A DNA stretch of 64,000 nucleotides from Trebouxia sp. TZW2008 (GCA_002118135.1 BDIU01000046.1:92244-156243); one strand, 5' to 3'; shown: positions 23,801-35,617, counted from the first letter of the stretch. Numbers and translations: made by a program. Notes: generated by a model not told the origin, from the letters alone.

Positions 23801-24711
23801 TGAGATGCAGTATTGTCTTTACAAATGCATTGACCAAGTCCCAAACTGGGCTTTTACTGAAGCACAGCAATCCCTAGCAACCAACAAACTGATCAGCTTT
23901 TGGACAGCTGGATATGTGTAGCATACGTGGGCAATCTGGCTTCTGAAGCCAACACTTGGCCAAGACAGTGGAAGGCTGAATGCAAGTTGCTCGCTATCAT
24001 GTAGGGTACAGGAGTGGTCTGGCTTATGAAGCCAATCATGAGAATGATAGTCTGATGCTGAGTGCAGGTTGCTGGCTACCATGTAGCATATGTGGGTAAC
24101 CTGGCTTTTGATGCTAGTGACACAGAGGTGCAGCAGCTGTTCCCGGACTGCAATGTCACCAAAGTCCGCCTTCACACCGACAAGGTCACTGGCAAGTCCC
24201 GAGGCTTCGCCCATGTGCATTTTCTGGATGAAGCCGGCCTGGACAAGTGAGTTTTATAAATCGTTGTTTGTAGTGTGTCATTTTTTGTAAAGTGTCATTT
24301 TGTTAGAGTGGCTTCCTTGCTGCATCATGTAAACACGCCTGTATATGGTGCACAGCTCGACAATGGTCACTTGTGCTCTTGCAAGCAGATCACATGAAGA
24401 TCATGGAGACATGTGTCAACCTGAGTGTATGTTTGATGAAGTCCACGCTTGATCTTGCCCATTACATCAGTACCCACATGGCTGTAAAGACTGGTACTTT
24501 TCCTGACCTCTAACCGGACAGACACATGTTGCTGCTGAGGTGGCTCGCTTTCTGAGGACGTGACAATGACTGCTTTGCATGCCTGCGTACACCAATTGCA
24601 CTGTTTCAACAATTTACAACTTGTAATTTATGCAGGGCACTACAATGCAATGGAGCCAGCTTGCATGGACGAAGTGTAAAGGTGTCCTATGCACAACCCA
24701 AGAAGAAATGA
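20889..24711 (+). CDS. two-RRM RNA-binding protein, PHIP1/nucleolin-like
   Basis: Exons 20889-20909, 21145-21193, 21269-21446, 21819-22368, 23074-23187, 23478-23654, 24068-24246 and 24636-24711 all join in phase. The product has a Q/A/P-rich N-terminal half with a nuclear-localisation-type cluster (KPKKKKRKVKED). RRM1 follows (RVFIGGMPFSYE, then FKGIAFITF), then RRM2 (HVAYVGNLAFDASDTEV, then RGFAHVHF), ending in PKKK. RRM order, the GYxxxYVGNLAFD block and the LFPDCNVTKVRL segment resemble plant PHIP1 (phragmoplastin-interacting protein 1); nucleolin-like proteins are the alternative. The role is probably RNA binding, nucleolar or in mRNA transport. Three introns contain partial copies of neighbouring exon edges. 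Confidence 0.85.
22320..22516 (+). repeat. duplicated RRM1 exon end with donor
   Basis: The exon end HVPRRVFIGGMPFSYE plus GT donor (22320-22375) is repeated at about 22461-22520 as HVPHRVFIGGMPSSYE followed by the same GTCAGTA donor. The copy sits in the downstream intron. Confidence 0.85.
23186..23450 (+). repeat. three copies of an intron 5' end
   Basis: The donor region after ACTACT at 23187 (GTATGCTCACT-CTCC ... GTGCATTT) recurs near 23313 and 23400, the last preceded by TACT as in the exon. Confidence 0.6.
23900..24110 (+). repeat. diverged copies of RRM2 exon start
   Basis: The exon start at 24068 (GCTACCATGTAGCATATGTG) has two upstream degenerate copies, near 23908 (GGATATGTGTAGCATACGTG) and 23993 (GCTATCATGTAGGGTAC). 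Each is followed by a GGCTT-type block. Confidence 0.6.
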
Positions 24712-25204
24712 GAAGGTACCAGATATCTGCCCCAAACACGCCTTTTTCAGATAAAGCAGTTTGTAACCAGCCAAAGTCCTGTGGACATTATGCACGTGCT
24801 CAAAGCAGTACTAGTGTAACAGTCTCCACTTAGAAGTGTGTTGCATAGATCATGATCAACTTTTCTCCTGCTGAAAAGCCTCAGCAAATGCATGGCTTGC
24901 AAGCCTGATGATCGGCCAGGTCCCCCCCCTTTACAGAGCCAAAATCCCCCTTGACATGGCAAAAGTCTCCTGTCTGTCCAGGAGGAGCTCAGAATCTAGA
25001 AGCTATCCAACGCGGCATCCCATCTGTTTTGAAATTCGAAAGGATTACTACATTATGCCTTAGTCACCTTGAAGTGCAAGAAGCCGCTGGAGCTGACAGA
25101 CGGGCGTCACGGTCGCGCTTAAAGCCTTGCCACTGAACCTGCCCATGAGTCGGTAGCATTTACTTCGTCAGCGACGACTGCTGCGCGCAATTATAGCCAT
25201 TGCG

Positions 25205-28200
25205 ATGACGAGTGGCAAGGGCGCGAGCCTGCTAGCAACATCCCTGCTCAGTGTTGTGCTTCTGAGTCATAGTACAGACGCCCTTCGACGCTTCACTGCG
25301 ACGGAGACCAAGGCTGCACGTGCATTGCATGCAAAGGCTGGGTCCGCATCAGCCAACAACACTGCCTATGGCGAACCTATCGTAGAGCTCCGCCTGAAGC
25401 CCACCGCTATCAACCACTTCAGCGCGGTAAGTTCTGCGCTCAAACACTACCTGCAGCATCTGTAGTTCGCCTGCCACCTTGACGCGACGCTTGATGCAGG
25501 CGCAATACTCTCGCAATACCAGCTCTCTCTTTAACATGCGATACGTTCTGGTGTGGCCGACTGCACAGCCTACGTCGAACTCTCCAATATATCTCTTTTG
25601 CGGGCAGGAGTCAGACCTAATGTGAGTATGGTGCTACATCTGAACAGCACTGCCGCCTCTGACCAGCACTCAGCGTTTGGAACACATGCTGCCTGGTGCA
25701 TACCTGATGGTGTTGTATTGTTGGCAGAACGGGAAGTGGTGTAGGAACAGGATTTTACTCTGACTTGGCCAACTCCACTGGAGCCATTCAAGTATGGCCT
25801 GAGCACCGTTACTATTCCAGCGACCCACGCTATGTCCCAACCAGTGGCTTGACCTATCTCACAATTGAGCAAGCTTTGGTGGACCACATTGAGCTCGTTC
25901 TATACGTTCAGAACGCACTCAACATGACCAGGAACCCAGTCATTGCCTTGGGATCAAGCTACAGTAAGCCCAGTCTTGCTCTTGCTTTCAGCTGCACTTG
26001 TTGCCTGCTGATCTGCAAGGGCAAGTCCCACGGGGTCAAGCCCCGTCGTGTGATACACCATTGATACTTGTTATGCTCGTGTTGATCTGCACACCTGCGA
26101 AGATGCATGCACACTGCAGACATGCCATCAATTGACTCTGCTTGCTGAATGCAATACACTGCTGCCACGGTACAGCACAGCACAGGACAGCATAGCGCGT
26201 CGCAGTGCAGTGCAGTGCAGTGTAGTGTAGTGTCGTGTAGTGTAGTGGGTGTAGCAATGCTGAGATTGTATGACCAAAGTGTAGTCATTGCTCAAGGTGG
26301 TGTGCTTTGCTGATGCAGGTGGACAGCTGGCGCAGTACTTGCGCATGCGCTACCCAGACGTCATTGCTGGAGCAATCTCATCATCAGCAACTTCACTCGG
26401 CTGTCCTGGACTTGGCTTGGTAAGCTGATTTGCCAACTTGCCACTACAATTCTTTCCGTGAAACAACTGCAGTTATGACGTTGAAATGCTGCCACATCAT
26501 GGCTTATTGTGTGCCGTGCTGTCTTGCAATTGCCACAGTGCAATAAAACTGTCTCAAGCAAACCAGTTGGCAGATCAGTAACTGCATGCAAGCCACATCA
26601 TTGCTCCACATTGTATGACTTTTACAACACCGATACGCTCCTGCGCTTCATGCAAAATCCACTTGTTTTCGGCAGGAACCAGATCATGACCCAACACATT
26701 TGGCAAAGTAAATGCAAGCTCAGCTTTACATACAAAACCCACATGCCCTTGCTTCTGCAGGCCCCAAGTCATGACCCAGCGCATTTGGCAAAGTACAATC
26801 AAGCTGAGCTTTAAATGCAAAATCCACCTGCCTTTGCTGCTGCAGGACCCCAGCTATGGCCCCTATGCATTTGACAAAGTAATAACAAGATCTTGATGCA
26901 AAATCCACCCGCTCTTGCTTCTGCAGAACCCAAATCATGACCCAAGGCATGTGTCAAAGTATATACAACACCTAGCACATATGCTGTAATGTGTCATTAC
27001 TATTTTTTATCATCACCACCATGATTGTTGTGATTATTATTATTATTGTTATCATCAACATTATTAGTATTATCATTAACAACAATATGAGCATTTCATG
27101 CAAACCCACCTGCCTATGCTGATGCAGGACCCCAGCTACGACCCCTATGCATTTGGCAAAGTAGCAACCAGATCAGCTTCCACTGAAGGTGGTTCAGCAG
27201 CGGCCTGTGCAGGGAACGTCAGGAAGTTCTTCCAAACAATCATGTCTGATAATCACACCACATCCGGATATCAGCAGATCAACAATGCCATGAGCCTGTG
27301 CTCAGACTCCCAAATGGGATCAGCATCAGATGTGCTAGCTCTGGCAAACTATGTTCTCTTCCAGTGGGTTAGTGCGGTGAGTCCTCTTCATCCACATTGG
27401 TTGCCATCCGTCACACGCTTTCTAGGTTTTGCAATCCAGCTTGGAAACAATGTACTGCCTCCACTGGTGTCAATGGCAGTTGGTGCAGGTGCAATGAGTT
27501 GTGTGTCAGCAGGCGCTCTTGCCACACTCAGGCTCTCAAGTTTGTGTCAATCCAGCTTGGAAGCAATGAACTGCCTCCTCTGGTGTCAGTGGCAGTTGGT
27601 GCAGGTGCAATTAGTTGTGCGTCAGCAGGCGCTCTTGCCACACTCAGGCTCTCAAGTTTGTGTCAATCCCTGCAACCCTCATCCTCCTTTCTGCTGAGGT
27701 TCTATGACCAAGCAAGGCGCATACAGCATCTTCAGCTTGAGCCACACTGTCCTCTAGCAAGTTTTTGCGATCCAGCAAGGCGCACATACATGCAATGCAT
27801 TGCTGCCTTTTGTCTGTCGCCCTTTTGTGTCCATGCAATTTGTCGTATATCAGCATACATTCTCGCCACACCCAGGCTGTCATGTTTCCCAGCTTCTTGC
27901 TTTGCAGTTGATGCATCTGAAAAGCAGATGCTGGCCATCAGCAAGCCTCTTCCAACTTCTCATTATGTCTTGGACTAGCCAATTTCAACTCTAGTGCCAT
28001 GTAGCATAATGACTTTGGCCCAGCACCTACAAACCTAAAAACTATTGCTGGACTGCCCTTTAGCTGTCGTTGTTGCAAGCTCAGCAGTATTGAAGTAGGT
28101 AATGGCTTGACCTCATGCTTCCATTCTAAATTTCGAGGATCCTTGCTATTGCAGATTGCATGTGATGACCTCAATCATGGCAGCTATTGAAGCCATTGCA

Positions 28201-31200
28201 GCTCATTTTTGCCGGCTGTCACCTACTGAGAGCTGCTGTTCAATTGCCACATGCATTGCTGTTTGCTCAAGCTCTTGCAATAGGACAATGTTTTGAATTT
28301 GCGAAGTGGGCATCATCAGCAGTTGTGCTGCATCTGCCTTGGCATTTAGGGTCTGAGCTGTGCCACAGTGACAGATCTCAGCTTTTGTGTTGCCCTGTGA
28401 TGTCATCATCACCATTGACACGCCTACTCTTGAGGCTTCATCACCCAGCTAGGTGCATACAGAAGCAATGAGCGGCCTTCAAGTTCCTGTTTTCAGGACC
28501 CATTGTGCCGTGCTGCAGTCACAGTACAATTCACCAGTAGCAGGTCGCAGCATTCATGTCCCCTTTTGCTGTACTGCAGCAGATCCCAGTATTGATGTTC
28601 CCCTTGTGCTGTGCTGCCGTTACAGTACAACTCACCAGTAGCCAATCTGGACACAGACAGTGTGCCAGCTGTTGTGTATGAGGGGCTTGCCAGTACCTCA
28701 GCAATGCAAAAATCTCAGGCACCAAGTTGTCGAGCAATACTGCAATCTTGACGCCTTGTACTGTGTTGCAGTCACAATTCAACTCACCGGTAGCCGATCT
28801 GGGCACAGCCGGCGTGCCAGGCTATCGTGTGCGGGTGGCTTGCCAGTACCTCAGCGACGCAAGTCTCTCAGGCTCCACCCTGTTGAGCAACATGGTGTCA
28901 GCACTGAACGTGTTCAACGCAAATGCATCCACTACTGGCGGCTGTCTGGACATCACCGAGAGCCCAACAGAGCCTGAATCTGAGCCGCCAGGCACCTCGT
29001 CTTCTCCGTCGGCTTCCAGCAGTTATGGCGTCAACACAGCTGCTCCTGAAGCTGCTCCCACACATGAGGAAGCTCAACAGACAGAAAAGGCCACACCTCA
29101 AGAGGCTGAGCCTGAGTTGTCTGCCGATGACATCTTTGGCTACCAGGTGAGAAGCGCCTACATGCACATGCTGTATAGCATTGTTGAGATGTTGTTCATA
29201 GGAGGTACATTATGCGCAACCCAGCCATTGACATTACACATTGTTTTAGGGCATGGGCACAGCAGGCTTGGCTGTCACCTGCATTAAATTAGTACTGACT
29301 GACATTGTCTGCATGACCCCTTGCTGGCTCCCCATGACAGTAAATGTATATTGAATTTAAATGAGCCCTTACACATGGTGGATAGCATTGTCGAGCCCAC
29401 TAACATGGTGTATAGCATTGCTGAGACCAGCTTTGGTAGATGCCTGAATTGCAGTGAAGCGCAGTGCTCAAAACGCATTATATGTGCTAAATGTGTTGGT
29501 GTCGCTGCATATGTGCGTGTTTACATCAATATGTGGCGACGCTTTGTTGCACTGCCTGATTGCCAATGATGCAAAGCTGCTGCTTGTCACAGTTCCCTTA
29601 GTCAGATGCTACGGTGCTGATCATTATGCTGATGTATGCGTTAGCCATTCCATAGGGCATACTTGTGATACTCGCTTGCTGACATGCAGGTCTGTAACCA
29701 GGATCAGACACCAACCTCATATGATGGAGGTATGTCAACCGTTCAGCGTGACAGATGCAGTCCCATGATTTTTCTTCATGTTCAAGCCATATTTGCCCTT
29801 TGTCATCATCAACATTGCATGTGGCGAAAGAGCTCCTGCTGATGCAATTGGATCTCATGAGTTTTGCATCATGCATGCAATGGCTTTAGCACATATAAAC
29901 TCCAATCTGATGTGCATGATTGCATATATGCCTGTATGTTGTGTAACATCTTTGATTGAACAACACATCTGTGTGTTGCAGTGACAGACATGTTCTTCAG
30001 CAAGCCGTACGACCTTGACGGAAATGACAAAACATGTGTGCAAACATACGGCATACATGCACAATATGACTGGGCTGCTTACAAGTGAGTATCTTGCTCT
30101 GTCATAAGCTATGTGTCACACTTGCATTGGCTTGATGAACAGAACAACGGCATACATGCATCTGACAGCACCAGCATCCTGTAAAGCACTCAAGTGAATG
30201 CACACAATGATAGTGTCTGCACAATCAGTGAACCATGCCTGCATGGTGCCTTGACTTCAGCTCCATGTGAGCCGCTGTGCATACAACAGTTGACCAAAGT
30301 CATGGTCTGAAGTTGTGTACGCTGCCAATGCACACAGTCTTCTGGCACTTACATGCAAAGTTTGTTCGCAAGAGATTGTGCTGTTTGCGCTATGTCTCAC
30401 ATTATGGCTTGTTCACGGCCTTTTCATGCATTTGACAAAGTCATGGTACATGTCATTGGCATGTCATGCAGGAGCGCCATTATCTGTAGGACCCCCTGTT
30501 GGGTCCCTCTGACATGAAGCACATTGATTTTTTGACTGAGAAAACTTATTTACTGTGCAGCTTTGGCCTGGCAGCATTGCGCCAGTCATCCAATATCTTC
30601 TTCACAAATGGCAACTACGATCCATTTATTGCTTGTGGAGCAACAGTCAACATCTCATCCACCATCATTGCTTCTGTATACGGTGCGCTCCTTGTCTGCT
30701 TGTCTCCTTTTCTGCTTGTCTGCTAGAGTCACATTTCGAGTTGCTGTTCTCACCCTTGGTCGAATTCATCTGGCATCACTGCTTCTGTGTATGGTGGGGT
30801 CCTTGCCTGTTTGCCTGCTGCAGTCATATGTCTAGTTGCTGTGTTAATCCTACTTGGATTCGTCCAGCATCATTGCTTCTGTGTATGGTGCACTCCTCAC
30901 CTGCTTGGCTGCTGCAGTCAGATTTCTAGTTGCTGTGTGCACCCAGTCGGATGCACCTAGCATATTTGCTTCTGTACATAGTGCGCTCCTTGTCTGCTTG
31001 TCACGTTTGAAGTTGCTGTGTTCATCCTAGTTGTATTCATGCATCATGGTGATTTGCCCTTTTAGTCATGTCATGCTATATATAGCACAGTTCTTGTCTG
31101 CTTGCATGCCGCAGGCAAAGTTGCTGTGTTTGTTTGAGATGTATGCACCTGGCATGTTTGCCCTGTCAGTCACATGCTTGCTGCAGTCACATGTGACAGC

Positions 31201-32430
31201 AGTTTGTAATGATAGCGCTGCACAGCTCAAGTTGTAGCAGTGCACAGACTTCACACATGCATCATCAAGTAGAATGGCTCTCCTGTGCTTCAACAGCAGC
31301 CTGCTTGGTCTCTTTTCATCACATAAGCATATGACTGATGTTGACAGCCAAGCAACACAAACAAACCACCAACTCTTATCATGCCAGAACAGTTCTGTGT
31401 CATGGCTGCTCAATGTTTGGGTCGACAGAAGGGTTTTGATCCTTGTTCACTCGTGTCTTCTGAGGGACGCCATGCATGTGAGTTCGGGTGCAATCCTTTT
31501 TGTTTATGCAGAAAAAGGCCATGCGTGCGATGTAGATCACAATCCTTGTGATACTGCTTGCAGAGAGATAACATGCATATGATACTTGTTGCAATCCCTG
31601 TTATCTGTGCTTACAGAGGGATGCCATGCATGTGACTTTGGTAACCCCCACCCAGCTAACCCAGCAAGCATTGAAGCTTCACCGCAACAAGGGCAAGCAT
31701 TCATTTTGCAGAGACTGAGTCTCAATCCCTGTTGTTTGTGCTCGCAGAGGGATGTCATGCATGTGACTTTGGAGACCCCGACCCAGCTGACACAGCAAGT
31801 GGTAAAGCTTCACGGCAACAAGGGCAAGCACCCAATTCGCAGAAGTCAAGTCTCAATCCTCGTTATCTGTGCTTGCAGAGGGTTGCCATGCATGTGACTT
31901 TGGTGACCCCGACCCAGCTGATACAGCCAGCGTCAAAGCTTCAAGGCAAAAAGGGCAAGCACCCATTTCGCAGAAGTCAAGTCTCAATCCTCGTTATCTG
32001 TGCTTGCAGAGGGTTGCCATGCATGTGACTTTGGTGACCCCGACCCAGCTGTTACAGCCAGCGTGAAAGCTTCAAGGCAACAAGGGCAAGCACCCATTTC
32101 GCAGAGGCTGAGTCTCAATCCTTGTTGTTTGTGCTCGCAGAGGGATGCCATGCGTGTGACTTTGGTGAGCCCGACCCAGCTGATACAGCCAGCGTCAAAG
32201 CTTCAAGGCAACAAGGGCAAGCACTCATTACGCAATGGGTGCAGCAATACAACACAGCGAAGACGACCATTCCGCTGTCAAATCCTGCCAACCTGTTTGG
32301 GCTGGCTTACAACCTGGGTGGTTACATATCACCTGTGGATGATACGCTACCTGGCAGCACAACTCAGAGGAATGCCAGCGTTTTGCAGCCCAGTGCTAAG
32401 TACAGCAATAGCATCAATGCAATGATTTGA
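25205..32430 (+). CDS. secreted S28-family serine carboxypeptidase (PRCP/DPP2-like)
   Basis: Likely secretory or vacuolar protease that removes residues next to proline. Exons 25205-25426, 25500-25621, 25728-25963, 26319-26419, 27128-27376, 28772-29146, 29690-29729, 29982-30084, 30561-30682 and 32141-32430 join in phase. Residues 1-27 form a signal peptide (LLATSLLSVVLLSHSTDA). Family marks: VWPEHRYY, the nucleophile elbow GSSYSGQLAQYLRMRYP (Ser across an intron), YRVRVACQYL, the Asp region FTNGNYDPF, and the His region YEGCHACDF at the start of the last exon. The usual GAHHLDL is changed to GCHACDF but keeps the first His. A Pro/Ser/Glu-rich insert occupies part of exon 6. Four introns hold tandem copies of adjacent exon edges. 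The start is the first ATG before the signal peptide. Confidence 0.9.
26155..26255 (+). repeat. GCAGT/GTAGT-type microsatellite
   Basis: Imperfect five-base repeats (ACAGC, GCAGT, GTAGT) in the intron before the S28 exon at 26319. Confidence 0.8.
26640..27170 (+). repeat. five-copy array of the S28 exon-5 start
   Basis: Sequence across the 3' splice site of the exon at 27128 (pyrimidine-rich tract, GATGCAG, then DPSYDPYAFGKV) occurs four more times upstream, at about 26645-26715, 26735-26800, 26815-26880 and 26890-26965. Each copy keeps a CAG before the exon-like part. An ATT-rich low-complexity stretch (26990-27090) separates them from the true exon. Confidence 0.85.
27430..27690 (+). repeat. 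116-bp tandem repeat in S28 intron
   Basis: CAATCCAGC at 27432, CAATCCAGC at 27548 and CAATCCCTG at 27664 mark 116-bp spacing. The first two units are almost identical; more degenerate units follow to about 27860. The array lies in the intron after 27376. Confidence 0.85.
28505..28800 (+). repeat. three copies of the S28 exon-6 start
   Basis: The acceptor and exon start at 28772 (TCACAATTCAACTCACCGG) has upstream copies near 28520 and 28620. The second copy extends over 100 bp, including a CCAGTACCTCAGC block found in the true exon at about 28840. Confidence 0.8.
30655..31130 (+). repeat. about five copies of the S28 exon-9 end and donor
   Basis: CATTGCTTCTGTATACG followed by the donor GTGCGCTCC at 30664-30690 recurs near 30777, 30871, 30962 and 31072. 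Each is followed by a TTGTCTGCTTG-type stretch, and spacing is about 90-115 bp. Divergence rises downstream. Confidence 0.75.
31430..32245 (+). repeat. 131-bp tandem array around the S28 catalytic-His exon
   Basis: The 3' splice site and about 100 bp of the last exon recur with CAGAGGG (or CAGAGGT-like) starts at 31614, 31745, 31876, 32007 and 32138, a constant 131-bp spacing. Three more degenerate units lie at about 31430-31600. Only the last unit runs into the full exon ending at 32430. The period is not a multiple of three, so including an extra unit would shift the frame. Confidence 0.95.
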
Positions 32431-33599
32431 AGGGGTAATCGGGTTCAAATTATCATCTATCAGTAATCAAGAGTGCCAATCTTTTGCAGCCCTGCGCTAG
32501 GTACAGCAACAGCTAGAACGCAATGGTATGAAAGGGCTAAGTGGTTCGAATTCTCATCTACAAGTGATCAAGAATGGAAGTTCCGGCAGGGCATCTTTTT
32601 ATGTATGGGGCATCTGGGAAATGCCTTGCAAAGCTGGCCGTGCCAGATGCAGGAGCATTTTGTAGCTTGCTTGGAATATGAACCTGGAAAGCCAGTGCTG
32701 CTGTGATTTGTGAATAGTTTGTGACAATGCAGCATGCGCTACGCTGCAGCGGAAAGGGTTCTGACTTGTGCACATGGAATACAAGTCACTGCATGACATG
32801 ACTAACTAATATAGTATACAGCTATAGTACTGACGTATAATACTTTCAGGCAATCTGGTGATCTGGAGTTCTCCATCTCTCAGTGATGACAGATCTTTTC
32901 AAACGAAATTGGTGTGATCAATCAATGCAGAGTCAGAATGATGACACATAATGATAGTGTAAACATTAATATTTCTGTTCAACTTGTCTCGGCATGCATC
33001 ACAACATCATAGCATGCACGCGGCTGTGTCAGATGTATCATATTGACACAGGCAAGCTAAATTGCAAGTTACTGAGCAACAAGACCCCATGCCCAGTCTC
33101 TGAGAGGCACTCAATGTGCGCAGTTGCTGCCTCAAAGCAGCAATGCTTAGAAGGCAAGCCTGTCAGCCCTCATTGTCACTTTATTGCTGTAAATTGGGTG
33201 AAGGGGTGCATCGTAAAGCAGGTGAAGCTTTTGGCTTTGCTCTCTCTGCGCCAGGTGTGCAGAATGCAGCCAAAGCAAAGCTCGTATTCTGACCCAGTGA
33301 TACGACATATGCCTCATGCAAGGCAAGACAGTTGCAACTTGCAAGAGTCTTTGGCTTATGCACTCTATGGGCTTGTTGAACATGCTGTATCTTCCCATAC
33401 TTGTACTTGCCAATGTGCCATGCGTTCATGCAATACCCCTCCTTGCACATTCAATTCTGTCCTTGATTGGCTGCTCACAACATGTAGGACTTCATCAATA
33501 AGCAAGTCTGAAATGCAAAATCGCCCATCGATCGAATCCGTGTGAATGGGCCATAAAAGCGTTGCAGCTGACGGCAGCTGTACTTGTAGCATGCAACCC
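32431..33599. other. convergent intergenic region, no gene recognised
   Basis: About 1.17 kb between the S28 stop and the METTL21-like stop. A second diverged piece of the S28 exon end (GCCAATCTTTTGCAGCCC near 32475) follows the gene. A 183-codon plus-strand frame at 32994-33545 has no recognisable domain and a random-looking, Cys/Ser-rich composition. Confidence 0.45.
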
Positions 33600-35617
33600 T
33601 CAAGCAATCTGCACTCTCCTCAGCTGAAAAAGTCCAACATTTGCAGGCTGGGCTTTTGCTCCATAGCTTGCTTCTGGTATCTTCTCACAGGCAAAGTACT
33701 TTGGCAATAGCTGCCAGAAGACGTCACTGGCCTCAGCAAAGCGCTTGTAAAACGCTAGCAGCACAGTGCTGGAGGGGCTTGATACAGCATGCATGCATTC
33801 AAGCAGAGACTGCATGGCTTCTGGAACATACACCTGTACACAGCAAAGGCAGCAGTCAGTGCGTTATGACCTTGTGAAGCCTTCTGCAGTGCAACCAGGG
33901 GTGTCTGATTCATGCAGGCAAACACACATATATGTAAGAATGATTGCAATGTCAAAACCGGTGTTACAGCTGCCTTGTCTTGGCTGACTAGAATTGATGC
34001 ACAGCACAAATAATATTCTACATGCTTCAGCCAGCCAACAAGGCTGATTGCATGAGCCACAAATGGACAATGGCTGAGCAATCATCAGATCCTGGGAATC
34101 AAAGACACAAGGCAATAGCCTTTGAACATCCTGCTGCACAGAACTGAACAGTTGGGAACCTACAGAAGACTCAAGTGGGACTTACCACATCTGCAATAAG
34201 GATGACTTCAAAAGGCAGCTGCAATGCGGTGGCATCATGGCCCCAATCCAGCTCTGCAACCAGCACTTCAGTTGCTGCTGTTGGCCTCGCTTGCGTACAA
34301 TTGGCCTCTTGCCTAGTTGACACTGAGGGTGCGGCTGATGCTGACGTAGTGCCTGAGGGATGCCCACGTGTGTTCTGCTTGTTGCTTTGTAAGTCTGGAT
34401 TTGCAATTGCAGGGAGAACTGCTGAAGCACTGGGTGATGCGGTGTCCAAGTGAGCCCCACTTGCGTTCTGCTCATTGCTTTGTGGGTTCAGGTTCATGCT
34501 GGCAAGGCTAGCTACATGCAAGTCATCTCCGCTTGCATGCCGTTGATTGCTCTGCGGGTCTGGGTTCACGCTGGCCAGGGAAGCTGATTCTGCACTGTCC
34601 AAATGGTTTTGACCTGCAGAGTGCTCATTGCTTTGTGTATCTGGTTTTGTGCTGGGAAGGCAAGCTGGTTCTGCACTGTCCAAGTCATCCTGATGTGTTT
34701 GGTGCTGGCTGCCTTGTACATCTGGGCTTACATTGGCAAGGCAAGTTGCTTCTGCATCTGAATGTCTGTTTGATGAACGAGCGGATTGCAGCAGGGCGTT
34801 GGGCTGAGCCAGGCATTTTGGCACAAGTCTACAGTGAGCTGGCAAGTTTGCACTGATGTTGTCATGCAGAGCCTCCAGACACTCATCCACATCTGTGACT
34901 ACAACCTGAAGGCAAGCGCACAGTATCAACGTCAGATTCAGCTGCATCCTGGCTGGTGTACATGCTGAGCCTCAGTCGATCTTATGCAGAAACTAGTGCA
35001 GTGTAATTTTCTTGTACACATAAGCCTTGCCAGACCTTATACAGGTGCACATGCAGAATGTTTGTTGTACACTGGTATGCGGATCACGTGGGAGACTCCG
35101 GACGTTGGGCAGGTGCTGTGTAGCAAAGTGATGCATGCCCAACCTGAGAGAAGCAGCCAAGCTCAGCTGCTACAAGGCTGGGAAGACCAGTAGCTCCAGC
35201 GCCCAGCTCCAGACATCTCGCTCCCTGGAAGTGATGCTTGGGAAACGCATTGCTGCTGCATTACCCATAAGCTGAATGTGTACAAGTCCTGACTGTGCTT
35301 GCAATGAAGCAGCACAGTGTGCATTCACCTCAAGTACTGGGCTAACAGTACACCTCCTTCCCAGACAGTGCCACCTGAGCATGGCATCAAGTGAGAGTGT
35401 GTGAGCGTGCAAAGTGCTGGCAGCAGTGCTAAGAAAGGCCTTACCTATTCCAATGCCCCAGCCTTCCTCCACTCTGACCTTCTGCCTACCGAATGTGAAC
35501 GGCCGTGACCACATAGAATGGTCATCTTCCTGCACTTGCAAGCATTAGCTCACAGTCTAGGCCTGGAAAGCGGCTGCACGGAGCTCAGAAGGGTACCTCG
35601 TCGCTGTTGTCGCTCAT
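33600..35617 (-). CDS. METTL21-like protein methyltransferase with repeat insert
   Basis: Likely SAM-dependent protein-lysine methyltransferase (family 16). Exons 35617-35597 (MSDNSDE), 35529-35445 (WSRPFTFGRQKVRVEE), about 35220-35144 (motif I LELGAGATGLPSLVAAELG), 34905-34186 and 33833-33600 fit the fold in order. Exon 4 begins VVVTDVDECLEALHDNISAN and ends ELDWGHDATALQLPFEV then LIADV. The last exon gives VYVPEAMQSLLECM to the stop. Between NISAN and ELDWG the protein carries about 180 extra residues, including five imperfect repeats of about 27 residues rich in Ser, Asn and Gln, which is unusual inside this compact domain. The acceptor of exon 3 is uncertain (CAG-G or GGGAG). Confidence 0.8.
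34021..34060. repeat. dispersed 40-bp repeat, also at 38402-38440
   Basis: CCAGCCAACAAGGCTGATTG with flanking CATGCT-like and GCCAC-like bases occurs in introns of both the METTL21-like and AMP deaminase genes. This indicates a dispersed, not tandem, element. Confidence 0.6.
34351..34749 (-). repeat. in-frame coding repeat, about 81 bp x 5
   Basis: Five units of about 25-29 codons in exon 4 share a pattern like SLASVNPDPQSNQ..SG..LD. Marker words are NPDPQSN, NLNPQSN, NPDLQSN and KPDTQSN. The unit length is a multiple of three, so the frame is kept, unlike the intronic arrays. Confidence 0.85.

Noticed and set aside
31614..32245. CRISPR-like array
   Set aside because: The 131-bp units are contiguous, contain coding sequence and splice sites of the adjacent exon, and have no short repeat/unique spacer alternation.
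32994..33545. 183-codon plus-strand open frame
   Set aside because: No domain, no splice support and a random-like composition between convergent genes; best taken as noncoding.
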